This document shows, one piece after another, positions 26,501 through 33,631 of a DNA stretch of 34,523 nucleotides (position 1 is its first letter; each line of letters starts with the position of its first letter). Below the pieces are notes generated by a model. The model was not told the origin of the DNA. It did no database searches and saw nothing but the letters and a program-made list of their open reading frames with translations. A program made the position numbers and the translations under genes. The stretch is from Marinifilum breve (GTDB lineage Bacteria > Bacteroidota > Bacteroidia > Bacteroidales > Marinifilaceae): NCBI RefSeq assembly GCF_003202155.1, contig NZ_QFLI01000017.1, forward strand, positions 1 through 34,523. Reading direction: 5' to 3'.

Positions 26501-27416
26501 TCATTTGGGTAATGTACGTGCCACGGTACAAAAAGAAAGCAATGGTTCTTTGAAATTGATAAGTGCGGCTGATTATTATCCTTTTGGGATGATTATGCCA
26601 AACCGTTCAACAACGCCTGGAGAATACCGTTTTGGTTACCAGGGACAGTTTGCCGAGAAGGATGAGGAGACTGGTTACAATCAGTTTGAATTGCGTTTGT
26701 GGGACGGACGTTTGGGACGTTGGTTAACTACCGATCCTTATGAACAATTTCATTCTCCATATTTAGGTATGGGAAATAGCCCGCTTATGGGAGTTGATCC
26801 TGATGGTGGTGATTGGTATACGAGTTGGTTTGGAAAAAAACAAAAGGCATTTGAAGGAAGTGGATTTGTTTTTGGATATAAAAGAAATATGAATGGATCA
26901 TATATGTTACCAGAAGCAAGTGCCATAGGCAGAAGGATGGCTATGTTCAAGCAATGGACCCCTAATTGGGCGCAAAAAATAGAGTTACAGATGGAAGCAA
27001 ATGAAAAAGGCAAAATTTTAGATAATTTGGTTTATAAACTTACATATTCTGTAGCTGATGATTTTTACGTGTGGGGAACACGTAACTTCACCTCTAATGC
27101 AAGACATATATCTGGTTTTTTAGCTAATGATAATGAGGTTAGAGAGTCTGGATTTTCAGCATTTACGACTGCAGCTTCTATGGGGTATAGTCAGTATTTT
27201 AAAGGAATGAAGGGATTGAAACAAAGTGTTGATTCGTATAGACCTTTACTTTGTAAAAATTCGACTAAACATATAACAAAAGGAAGTAGACAAGTAATGA
27301 TGAGAAGACACAATATGAAATTAGATCAAAATCCAAATTTATGGACAGATTTTAAATCATTCTTAGGGGATATAGGTAATTTTGATAAATTTTATAAAAC
27401 TATACAAAACGAATAA
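23544..27416 (+). CDS. RHS repeat protein (DUF6443-like) with variable C-terminal tip
   Basis: This encodes 1290 residues with a signal peptide at ~1-27 (V-S-K-A-Q). Residues ~28-95 form a small beta domain with S-I-V-L-K-P-G-F-H-A-K-K-G-S-T-F, a motif I associate with 'coathanger'-type repeats of Bacteroidota surface proteins. Residues ~100-1020 hold many YD repeats (e.g. DYDFTGNVKSVIY, YDANGNIVKLNRN). Residues ~1025-1087 are the RHS-associated core end (YYPFGMIMPNRS, LWDGRLGRW, closing DPDG). The last ~200 residues are a distinct AT-rich tip with no motif I recognise; toxin activity is inferred from position only. The tip differs completely from the one at 1-1907. The gene begins 45 nt after the giant partner; the membrane protein gene follows 1 nt after the stop. 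Confidence 0.85.
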   Translation: MKNNRYHIYRNILFLLTLLLSIVSKAQITQGSGQINTGQTSNLKNAGTITLGGSGSYIVDGNGTSGGNLTVFSGSSIVLKPGFHAKKGSTFTASVGELDVPDLTPAPEYNWVSSKVYNGDGNVIAEGKEFYDYLGRKIQSQSRNITDNKIIASQIIYDDKGRAVLTSLPVPISQSKLTYKNGLICNNMGKNYSVTDFDTPSTLNNPGAVNSKISNSLGWYYGNHNTQEAYVPASKYPYTRVEYSKTQPGVARRSAGVGEAYHMGSGHEVMSFSMPASDEELDELRKMDGEVEYQKLIKTISQDAEGRHAVSYASADGKNIAACLSGIRDDGVANVTNDVEFNIDANTRYLDIHIPEGTNTINLTNGTYDIVNLVNDQQIVSGSVINGNYTFSSSNLNKGRFYRVRSKSGAFTLTQSINYYGHAFNVYDKVGRLKKSYSPKVVAEKNASMCSTYKYNSQGWLISTTSPDQIGATYYRYRKDGQIRFSQNPLQASRGECSYTNYDDFGRPEESGVFNYEQAGVSFTSINADTYNPSSHCSEQTYTMYGKADTQLPNVNGLKQKFMLGKVSKTWTGKKEGNGPEDCITWYSYTYDGNVAWVIKKINGLGGKTFSIEYDYDFTGNVKSVIYQRGQSDEFAHYYEYDADNRLAVVKTKAASESSAKTQAKYHYYQHGPLKRVELAENLQGIDYVYTIDGALKSINHPNLDSKDPGKDGYSGSHSAFKKDVFALGLDYYKGDYLRSGTYISSNLGTNYTGNIHAQRWKTRLNGVNAGDVQNLYTYEYYKNNWMKQATYGSFNRANGSANLGNDYKVTIPKYDANGNIVKLNRNAYGSQLEMDVLTYHYSTGKNQLDYVHDAQDPSSLMDIDCQSSGNYTYDEIGQMTGNNQDKHYFDYDVTGKVTAVYSNSARSNVIAKYKYDDRGFRIKKETSHGNTWYIRDASGNVMGIYTQPTSSGNIALKELALYGSGRIGLAQVNASQTNYVYELADHLGNVRATVQKESNGSLKLISAADYYPFGMIMPNRSTTPGEYRFGYQGQFAEKDEETGYNQFELRLWDGRLGRWLTTDPYEQFHSPYLGMGNSPLMGVDPDGGDWYTSWFGKKQKAFEGSGFVFGYKRNMNGSYMLPEASAIGRRMAMFKQWTPNWAQKIELQMEANEKGKILDNLVYKLTYSVADDFYVWGTRNFTSNARHISGFLANDNEVRESGFSAFTTAASMGYSQYFKGMKGLKQSVDSYRPLLCKNSTKHITKGSRQVMMRRHNMKLDQNPNLWTDFKSFLGDIGNFDKFYKTIQNE

Positions 27417-27417
27417 C

Positions 27418-27609
27418 ATGCATATTTTTTCAGTAGCATTTTTTGGTGCAATTATCAGATTTGTTTATTTATTTGCTAAATATTTAATTTTTAAAAAACC
27501 AAAACCATCTTTTGAAGAGGTTTATAAAAATGATGGGAATGCGTGGTTAGGAACATGGTTTTTAATTGTTTTGCTTATAATATATTATATAGTAAATCAT
27601 ATGCATTAA
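27418..27609 (+). CDS. Small membrane protein, candidate immunity partner
   Basis: This encodes 63 residues from the ATG at 27418, 1 nt after the RHS stop. An in-frame ATG at 27382 lies inside the RHS tip and is unlikely. There are two hydrophobic helices: residues ~2-23 (F-S-V-A-F-F-G-A-I-I-R-F-V-Y-L) and ~43-60 (L-G-T-W-F-L-I-V-L-L-I-I-Y-Y-I). A short basic/acidic loop (K-K-P-K-P-S-F-E-E-V-Y-K) joins them. No family was recognised. Its position directly behind a variable RHS tip is that of an immunity gene. A membrane location would fit a toxin that attacks the inner membrane or enters through it; that is inference. REP copies E and F follow within a few bases. Confidence 0.65.
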   Translation: MHIFSVAFFGAIIRFVYLFAKYLIFKKPKPSFEEVYKNDGNAWLGTWFLIVLLIIYYIVNHMH

Positions 27610-27610
27610 A

Positions 27611-27728
27611 TCCTCTGATGGTCCCAGTTGACCGCTAGTTCGAGTCTGTGACTCGGACTCTGCGTAGCAGGTCATCGGAAAGTAAAATACAACCCACTTG
27701 CATAAAAAATGTGAGTGGGTTTGTTTTT
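27611..27728 (+). repeat. REP-like element, copy E
   Basis: Inner hairpin CGAGTC-tgt-GACTCG, second hairpin CTGC-gta-GCAG, and the terminator-like AACCCACT/AGTGGGTT hairpin with T-rich tail. The part from gtagcaggtcatcgg to the hairpin matches copy C closely, while the inner stem matches copy B, so it looks mosaic. It starts right after the small membrane protein gene. Confidence 0.85.
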
Positions 27729-27732
27729 ATAG

Positions 27733-27852
27733 CCCCTAGATGGTACGAGTTTGCACTGTCTGCTGGTGCGAGTGTTTCACTCGTATCTATTTTCAAAGAA
27801 AATAATTTAAAATTAGCCCACTTGCAATAAAATGTGAGTGGGTTTTCTTTTT
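27733..27852 (+). repeat. REP-like element, copy F
   Basis: Direct tandem neighbour of copy E. Inner hairpin CGAGTG-ttt-CACTCG; the second hairpin is lost. Its terminator-like hairpin begins AGCCCACT. The middle part (tcgtatct, gaaaataatttaa) groups it with copy D2. Confidence 0.85.
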
Positions 27853-28512
27853 ATGATATATGGTGTAAATTAGATTTTACATGTGTTATGAATAATCGGT
27901 ATGAATCTGTGTAATTCGTAGTTCTAAATCCTTCCTCACCACTCAGAAGTTTCAAAGCAAAGCTAAGAAATCCCTAAACAGGATATAAAAAAGGTAAACC
28001 ACCAATCAGAAAGCCTATTCTAGCAGGAAGGAATGACACTTTGTCTGAGCAAAATGATTCCTCACCATTCTGAAATGACACAATAGCAGTTAGAAATGAT
28101 AAAATAGTTTAAAGAGAAGCTACTCTGCAGGTAGAAAGTATTGAATTCATCATTGATAAACTTAGTGCAGTAGGGCAATTTTTCCGAATAGGTTAAATAT
28201 CGCGAATTGTTCATTTCATGTATTTGCATAATGAATAATTGAAGCTATTTTAACATCAAAGCTTTTACTGATCTGTTTTGTGGATTGAGTTGAGTAAAGA
28301 GAGATTTTTGAGTTTAAACAATCAAAATACTAGGATTAATTAAAATTTGTATAGATAAGCATATTTCTGTTGTGATGCAACATAAATATTACTACTTTAG
28401 GAGCGTTTTTGTTAATCAGTAAGTTTTTTGCTAACAATTGATTCTCTTGTATTTTGATAAGAGGAAAAATGAAGAAAGCATGCTTAAATTCTAAACCTAA
28501 AAATTAAAATTC
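27853..28512. other. AT-rich intergenic region, no gene seen
   Basis: About 660 bp with no credible coding frame. The first part holds degenerate short repeats. At 28210-28235 there is a nested palindrome, TTCATT-tc-ATG ... CAT-a-AATGAA type, which could be an operator. The promoter of the secretin operon should lie here, but I find no convincing TTTG/TAnnTTTG pair. Confidence 0.55.
27940..28110. repeat. Degenerate ~20-bp short repeats, second locus
   Basis: Contains ccattctgaaatgacacaat, ggaaggaatgacac and cagttagaaatgata units. These are the same vocabulary as at 5120-5312, again with irregular spacing and heavy decay. Confidence 0.5.
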
Positions 28513-30399
28513 TTGAAGAAATTATATTTATGTATTGCCAGCTTGTTATTCCTGGTTATAAACTTGGCTAATGCACAGGAGAAGAATCCCCAGGATAGTT
28601 TACAGCAAGTACTGGATAGTTTATCGGTAAAACAAATTCCAGCCTTAAATACCGAAGTTAACATTAGTGTAAATCGTGTTCGAATTGATGAATTCATGAG
28701 AGCCTTGGCCAACGATGTTGAACTGAATTTAAGTGTGCCCAATAATATAGAAATTTATGTGAGCAATAATTTCTCCAAGGTAAAGGCCAAGGATGTTTTG
28801 TTGTTTTTGTGTAAGGAGTACAACATGCAAATGGATGTAATGGGAAGCATAATAAAACTGCATGTACCTGTTGTTCCACATGTGCCAAAAGAACTCAATA
28901 TTACTTACAATGCCGAAAACGAAAGTTTATCTTACGATTTGCATGCTACACCATTAAATGAGGTTGCCAAGAGCATTACCCAAAAAAGTGGCAAAAACAT
29001 TGTATTAGCCTCGGGATTGGATGGGCAATCGGTTAGTGGATTTGTACAGGAAATGACCTTTAAACAAGCACTACACCAATTGGCCTTTTCGAATAATTTG
29101 CGTGTAAAACAGGAGGATAAATTGTTGTATGTAATCGATCATAAATTAATGAAACCTCAGCGCGGTGGGATGCAACAGGAATCAAAAGTGATAAGTTCCA
29201 ATTTGAATTTAAACTTAAGAGCAGGTTCCAATCTTACTGTACATTCAATGGATAGCATTAGCATAGATGTCGACAATTATCCGATTGCGCAATTGTTTCA
29301 ATATGTTGCACAAAAGGTAAACTGCAAATATTCTATTCTTAATCCTTTAAAGGACAATGTAAGTTTGCATGTAAAAAATATATCCTGGAAAGAATTTTTG
29401 TATCATCTGTTTAAAGGAAGTAAAAGTACTTATAAGTTTCAGAAAGAAGTTTGTTTCGTAGGAGATAGGGCTAATCCAGAATTAAAGAGCATACAATTAA
29501 TTCCATTGCAATACCGATCGGTTGAAAAATTGACCGAGAATTTTCCAGCCGATTTATCAAGAGGATTAAATATTAAAGAATTTGCTGAGTTGAATAGTTT
29601 GGTGGTAATGGGAGATGCCGAACGAATTTTTGAATTCGATTTGTTTCTGAAGAAGGTAGATAGACTGGTTCCTGTGGTACTGATTGACGTAATTATTATG
29701 GAAGTAACAGATACCAAAGGGGTAGAAACTGGTATTGAAGCAGGTTTAAGTAAAGAGAAGGTAGAAACTTCGGGCAAGGTATTGCCTGGTGTTGATATGA
29801 CATTGAGCTCATCATCGGTAAATAATCTGCTTAGTGATTTGGGATTGACCAGTTTGGGAAAGGTGTCGTCAAACTTCTACCTAAAATTAAAGGCCATGGA
29901 AACCGAAGGGATGATTGATTTGCGATCTACACCTCGTTTGTCAACGCTTAATGGACATGAAGCTACATTGGTAATTGGGGAAACAGAATATTATCGCGAA
30001 GAACGAAACGATTACTATGGTACTCAAAATCCGCAACTATCCAGTCAAACCATGTACAAACCTGTTGAGGCGGAACTAAAAGTTGTGATCAAACCCTTCG
30101 TATCCGGCGATGGGAACATCACTTTGGATATAGATGTAAATCAATCGGATTTAACCACTCGTATCTCCGAGTTTGCACCTCCGGGGAAAGTAACTCGTCA
30201 GTTTAAATCCATGATCAGAATTGGCAACCAGGAAACCATTTTATTAGGAGGTTTGGAAGAGAAGCGAAAGAGCAAAACGGTTAGTGGAGTTCCGTTACTT
30301 TCCAGAATCCCCATTATCAAATGGTTCTTTTCAAGTCGCAAGCATGAGAACAAGAAGAGCAAGCTGAATATTTTAATCAAGCCTACTATTATCGGATAA
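28513..30399 (+). CDS. Secretin of a type II secretion/type IV pilus-like system
   Basis: This encodes 628 residues. The start is a TTG at 28513; the preceding in-frame stop TAA at 28498 leaves no ATG. The signal peptide is 1-22 (N-L-A-N-A-Q). Three STN/N0-like domains lie at ~52-117, ~138-207 and ~249-317. An N3-like ring (S-I-Q-L-I-P-L-Q-Y-R-S-V-E-K-L) is at ~325-385, and the secretin beta-barrel domain runs from ~386 to the end. It contains V-P-L-L-S-R-I-P-I-I-K-W-F-F and finishes with N-I-L-I-K-P-T-I-I, both classic secretin signatures. It should form the outer-membrane gate. Three STN-like domains in a row are more than the usual one. It is the first gene of the operon; the next starts 14 nt after its stop. 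Confidence 0.93.
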   Translation: MKKLYLCIASLLFLVINLANAQEKNPQDSLQQVLDSLSVKQIPALNTEVNISVNRVRIDEFMRALANDVELNLSVPNNIEIYVSNNFSKVKAKDVLLFLCKEYNMQMDVMGSIIKLHVPVVPHVPKELNITYNAENESLSYDLHATPLNEVAKSITQKSGKNIVLASGLDGQSVSGFVQEMTFKQALHQLAFSNNLRVKQEDKLLYVIDHKLMKPQRGGMQQESKVISSNLNLNLRAGSNLTVHSMDSISIDVDNYPIAQLFQYVAQKVNCKYSILNPLKDNVSLHVKNISWKEFLYHLFKGSKSTYKFQKEVCFVGDRANPELKSIQLIPLQYRSVEKLTENFPADLSRGLNIKEFAELNSLVVMGDAERIFEFDLFLKKVDRLVPVVLIDVIIMEVTDTKGVETGIEAGLSKEKVETSGKVLPGVDMTLSSSSVNNLLSDLGLTSLGKVSSNFYLKLKAMETEGMIDLRSTPRLSTLNGHEATLVIGETEYYREERNDYYGTQNPQLSSQTMYKPVEAELKVVIKPFVSGDGNITLDIDVNQSDLTTRISEFAPPGKVTRQFKSMIRIGNQETILLGGLEEKRKSKTVSGVPLLSRIPIIKWFFSSRKHENKKSKLNILIKPTIIG

Positions 30400-30413
30400 G
30401 TAAATTCAAACGA

Positions 30414-31616
30414 ATGAAGAAAAGAATTACAGAATGGCTTTTCGGGAAACAAACTTTCGGGGTATCACTTGTGTTGAAATCAGGCGAAGATTGGAAGGTA
30501 GATTTGGTGGAAATTGAGCGAAGTAGAAAAGAAATCAAAATCGTTGATAAAGGAGAAGCCATTCGAACTACTGAAGATCTTTGGGCAAAATTACCTGCTC
30601 ATGCGAAAATTAGTTTGAATTTATCGGGTGCCGGCATTTTGATCAAAGAGGTAGACACCGATCAATTGGAACATGGAATTGCAAACATTCTACCCAATGT
30701 GAAACCTGAGGAGTTTATTTTTCAGACATTAAACTTAAAGAATGACAAGTCGGTTGTTGCCATGATGAGGAAAGATTTGCTTTCCTCCATTGTAAAGGAA
30801 TTCTCACAAAGAAACATTTGGGTGATTGATCTTTGTTTGGGTCCTGTTGGTATACAAATCATAGGATCCTTATTTGCCAATAATACGGAACAGATACACT
30901 TGCCTGGAATGAAATTGGGCATTGAAGAAGGGGGATTTACACATTTCAAAAAATCGGAAGAGCGATATTCGGGCTATTATTCTGTTGCAAAAGAGGATTT
31001 ACAATGGAATCAACTGCTTCCATTTGCAGCAGCAGTATCGTCGGTGGCTACAGTTCACACAAAGAATCAGGCAGACGAGATAGCTACAATATCTAAAGAA
31101 TTCTTCGCCCGTCAGGTGCTTCGAAAAGGAGGCTTTCTTGCTTTAATGCTTTTGTTTCTAATGGTCTTAATCAATTTTGTAGTATTCGATTCATTAAGAG
31201 GGAAACAAGCTCAACTTTCATCGCAGGTCGAAACTGGAAAAAATCTGTTGATAAAGTTGGATGCATTGCGAAATAATTTTTCTCAAAAGGAAGATTTTTT
31301 AAAGAAAAGCGGTTTGAATAAAAGTAGTCGTTTAAGCTTTTATGCCGATAGATTAGCCGCCGATTTACCTTCTGATGTAAGACTCACTTTGATGGAGATC
31401 AATCCTATGATCAAAAAAATCAGGAAAGGGAAGGAGATTAACTTTGGATCTGGATTGATTATGGTAAAAGGAGAAACCATGCACCCTTTGGAATTAAACC
31501 GATGGATTCAGAATTTGAAAACGGAAAAATGGGTGGCTAAACTCGATAAGCAGGAGTATCTCTTGAAACAGAAAAACAAGCCAGCCGAATTTGTAATCGA
31601 AATTAGTGTACAATGA
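30414..31616 (+). CDS. PilN/GspL-like inner-membrane assembly protein
   Basis: This encodes 400 residues. Residues 1-~235 form a soluble, cytoplasmic-looking part (K-I-S-L-N-L-S-G-A-G-I-L-I-K-E resembles the strands of PilM/GspL actin-like domains). One membrane helix lies at ~238-260 (F-L-A-L-M-L-L-F-L-M-V-L-I-N-F-V-V-F). A coiled coil follows to ~300 and then a small alpha/beta domain (LAADLPSDVRLTLMEINP is a typical PilN/GspL segment). This is the architecture of GspL, or of PilM fused to PilN. It probably connects the cytoplasmic motor to the periplasmic ring made by the next genes. The TGA stop overlaps the next start as ATGA, indicating coupled translation. Sequence identity to named homologues cannot be judged here. 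Confidence 0.8.
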   Translation: MKKRITEWLFGKQTFGVSLVLKSGEDWKVDLVEIERSRKEIKIVDKGEAIRTTEDLWAKLPAHAKISLNLSGAGILIKEVDTDQLEHGIANILPNVKPEEFIFQTLNLKNDKSVVAMMRKDLLSSIVKEFSQRNIWVIDLCLGPVGIQIIGSLFANNTEQIHLPGMKLGIEEGGFTHFKKSEERYSGYYSVAKEDLQWNQLLPFAAAVSSVATVHTKNQADEIATISKEFFARQVLRKGGFLALMLLFLMVLINFVVFDSLRGKQAQLSSQVETGKNLLIKLDALRNNFSQKEDFLKKSGLNKSSRLSFYADRLAADLPSDVRLTLMEINPMIKKIRKGKEINFGSGLIMVKGETMHPLELNRWIQNLKTEKWVAKLDKQEYLLKQKNKPAEFVIEISVQ

Positions 31617-32134
31617 AGTGGAATAATTTTACATATCAAAGCAAAATGAAGCTTTTGCCAATTGTATTGGTTCTGGTATTTCTTTTGGTGTATTCATTAA
31701 CCGTTTCCAATACCATCGACTTATCAAAACAAGTAAAGCAATTGGAAAATCAGGTAGAGAAATTGGGCGATGCACCTTTGCAGGTCCAAATTTTAAAAAA
31801 ACGATTGGAAGAGATAGAAGAACGCATTGGAAATCATTCAGGAACAATAACACAGGAAGATATTTTTGATGAGTTATCGATTTATTGCAAAAGGAATGGA
31901 CTTACCATGAGAGAATTCCCTGTGCCACATGAAGTATCGAAAGATGATTATAAATTGCAAACCCATCAGGTGGAATTAGAAGGATCGTTTAAAAACTTGC
32001 TAAAGCTATTGTACTTTCTGGAACAGGAAACCTATTTGGGCAAAGTTGCAGCTACAAAATTTTTATTAAAAGAGGACAAGAGAATCCGAGAGGAATACCT
32101 GAGCCTTACGATATTTTTACAAACAGTGAGGTAA
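31613..32134 (+). CDS. PilO/GspM-like inner-membrane assembly protein
   Basis: This encodes 173 residues: a short cytoplasmic start, one membrane helix at ~12-34 (L-P-I-V-L-V-L-V-F-L-L-V-Y-S-L), a coiled coil at ~35-75 and a periplasmic ferredoxin-like domain (~85-173) with L-E-G-S-F-K-N-L-L-K-L-L-Y-F-L-E-Q. That last pattern is typical of PilO/GspM. It overlaps the PilN/GspL-like gene by 4 nt, as expected for partners that heterodimerise. A terminator-like hairpin overlaps its stop codon. Confidence 0.82.
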   Translation: MKWNNFTYQSKMKLLPIVLVLVFLLVYSLTVSNTIDLSKQVKQLENQVEKLGDAPLQVQILKKRLEEIEERIGNHSGTITQEDIFDELSIYCKRNGLTMREFPVPHEVSKDDYKLQTHQVELEGSFKNLLKLLYFLEQETYLGKVAATKFLLKEDKRIREEYLSLTIFLQTVR

Positions 32135-32158
32135 TGTTTTAAAGACCTCATTGTTTTT
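32124..32158 (+). terminator. Terminator-like hairpin within the secretin operon
   Basis: CAGTGAGGT (32124-32132) pairs with ACCTCATTG (32145-32153) with one wobble, followed by a T run. It overlaps the stop of the PilO-like gene and lies ~40 nt before the lipoprotein gene, so it may attenuate rather than end transcription. Confidence 0.5.
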
Positions 32159-32197
32159 AAGTGTACTTACAAATGCTAGTTATTTAAATAAAAACAT

Positions 32198-33154
32198 ATG
32201 CGCAAACAATATTATTTATTACCGCTTATTTTAATAGCCATAATTTATTCATGTAGCGATTTTACCGAAGAGGATATAGAAAATGATAAGCTAACTCTTT
32301 TAGGTCCTGCAGATGGAGTAAGCACCGAAACACAAACTCTTACCTTTTGGTGGGATTTTGTAGAAGGTGCCGATTCTTACCGCTTACAAATTGCCGATCC
32401 AAACTTTGAAGGCATTGTTCGTTTAGAGTTGGATACTTTAGTTTCCAGCAATCAGTTTGAACACACGCTCTATCCAGGGGATTTTGAATGGCGAGTGCGT
32501 GCAGAAAATTCAGCTTATACTTCTGAATATTTTTCCAGGAATTTAAGCATTCTTGAACCTGTTGACATTACCAAACAGAAGGTGGTTTTGGTTACACCTG
32601 GCAAAGAGGCTAAGGTGAATCAAAAACAAATCGAATTCAAATGGGATGAATTAAAAATTGCCAATGAGTACCAATTCGAGTTACACCAAGACGATTGGTC
32701 GGGCGAGGATATTATGGATCCAAAAGTTCTTGCTGAAACCAAATTAACATTGGAATTGGAAGAAGGAAAGTATGCTTGGGGAGTGTTAGCCAGGGATTCA
32801 GAGAAAAAAGAGGAAACACCATTTACCTATAGAAACATTGTGGTTGATTTAACAGAGCCTAATTTGCCAACATTGTCAGCTCCGGCCAATAATGCCAATG
32901 TAAACGGATTGAGCCAAAGCTTTAGTTGGAACCATAGTGAAGAGAATGAATTGACGGATGTATCATTTGTTCTTCAGATATTCTCCGATAAGGATTTAAA
33001 AACTTTGGTGGCTGAAAAATCTACCTCCCTAAAAACTTACGACTACACTTTTACTGAAACTGGAACTTATTACTGGCGAGTAAAAGCCATGGATGAAGCA
33101 GGTAACGAAAGTGAATATTCATCATCATTTAGTTTTAGCATTGCAAATGAATAA
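32198..33154 (+). CDS. Lipoprotein with three Ig/FN3-like domains
   Basis: This encodes 318 residues with a lipobox A-I-I-Y-S-C (C19) followed by S-D-F-T-E-E-D. That acidic run near the cysteine is compatible with surface export in Bacteroidota, though not proof. Three beta-sandwich domains of FN3/Ig type follow at ~31-113, ~124-211 and ~217-318. Each has a tryptophan strand (F-W-W-D-F, F-K-W-D-E, F-S-W-N-H) and a closing W-R-V or W-G-V strand (FEWRVRAENS, YAWGVLARDS, YYWRVKAMDEAGNES). Position between PilO-like and PilP-like genes suggests it is a built-in envelope component, perhaps a pilotin-like or peripheral adhesin part. Its stop overlaps the next start. Confidence 0.85.
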   Translation: MRKQYYLLPLILIAIIYSCSDFTEEDIENDKLTLLGPADGVSTETQTLTFWWDFVEGADSYRLQIADPNFEGIVRLELDTLVSSNQFEHTLYPGDFEWRVRAENSAYTSEYFSRNLSILEPVDITKQKVVLVTPGKEAKVNQKQIEFKWDELKIANEYQFELHQDDWSGEDIMDPKVLAETKLTLELEEGKYAWGVLARDSEKKEETPFTYRNIVVDLTEPNLPTLSAPANNANVNGLSQSFSWNHSEENELTDVSFVLQIFSDKDLKTLVAEKSTSLKTYDYTFTETGTYYWRVKAMDEAGNESEYSSSFSFSIANE

Positions 33155-33623
33155 CAAGAAAACAATGTACATATTGTTGCCATTGGTATTGGTGCTTTGG
33201 GGTTATATCATTTATCGATTTGTTGAACAGGCCAATCCCGAATTAAATTTTGCCAATTCAGAACCTCCACCATTGAAGTTTAATTCGAATAAAGTAGAGA
33301 AGAAATCATATCAATTGCTTTTAGATTATCAAGATCCTTTTCTGAGGTCAACAAATGTAAAAAATGAACAAGCTGATGATATACACAATGAGAATCAGAA
33401 CCTGGTGAGAAGATTACATGCCTGGAATTGGCCCAACTTTACCTACAGTGGCTGCATACGAAATCATAAAAAGGTGGTGGGGCTCTTGCAAATCAATTCG
33501 AGTAACCTACTGGTTCAACAGGGACAAGTATATCATGACTTTAAAGTGTATCAACTTTATTCCGATTCCATAATTATGGAACGGGAAGGAGAGAAAAGGA
33601 CCATTGTAAAACATCGAAACTAA
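33147..33623 (+). CDS. PilP/GspC-like periplasmic linker protein
   Basis: This encodes 158 residues from the ATG at 33147. The longer frame from 33093 overlaps the lipoprotein gene deeply and lacks an N-terminal membrane helix at the start, so it is rejected. One membrane helix at ~7-25 (M-Y-I-L-L-P-L-V-L-V-L-W-G-Y) is followed by a proline-containing linker, D-P-F-L-R, and a small beta domain at ~95-158. That domain has F-T-Y-S-G-C-I-R-N-H-K-K-V-V-G-L-L, V-Q-Q-G-Q-V and a final S-I-I-M-E-R-E-G-E pattern, matching the HR/PilP fold that docks on secretin N-domains. It overlaps the lipoprotein stop by 8 nt. The D-P-F element is a known hallmark of PilP/GspC-type proteins. Confidence 0.78.
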   Translation: MNNKKTMYILLPLVLVLWGYIIYRFVEQANPELNFANSEPPPLKFNSNKVEKKSYQLLLDYQDPFLRSTNVKNEQADDIHNENQNLVRRLHAWNWPNFTYSGCIRNHKKVVGLLQINSSNLLVQQGQVYHDFKVYQLYSDSIIMEREGEKRTIVKHRN

Positions 33624-33631
33624 AATTTAGC

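Noticed and set aside
17604-27416. Type IX secretion sorting domain on the giant proteins
   Set aside because: The C-termini are an Ig-like/acidic end and a variable tip; no conserved type IX C-terminal pattern is visible.
27648-27830. 60-codon open frame on the plus strand
   Set aside because: It lies wholly within REP copies E and F.
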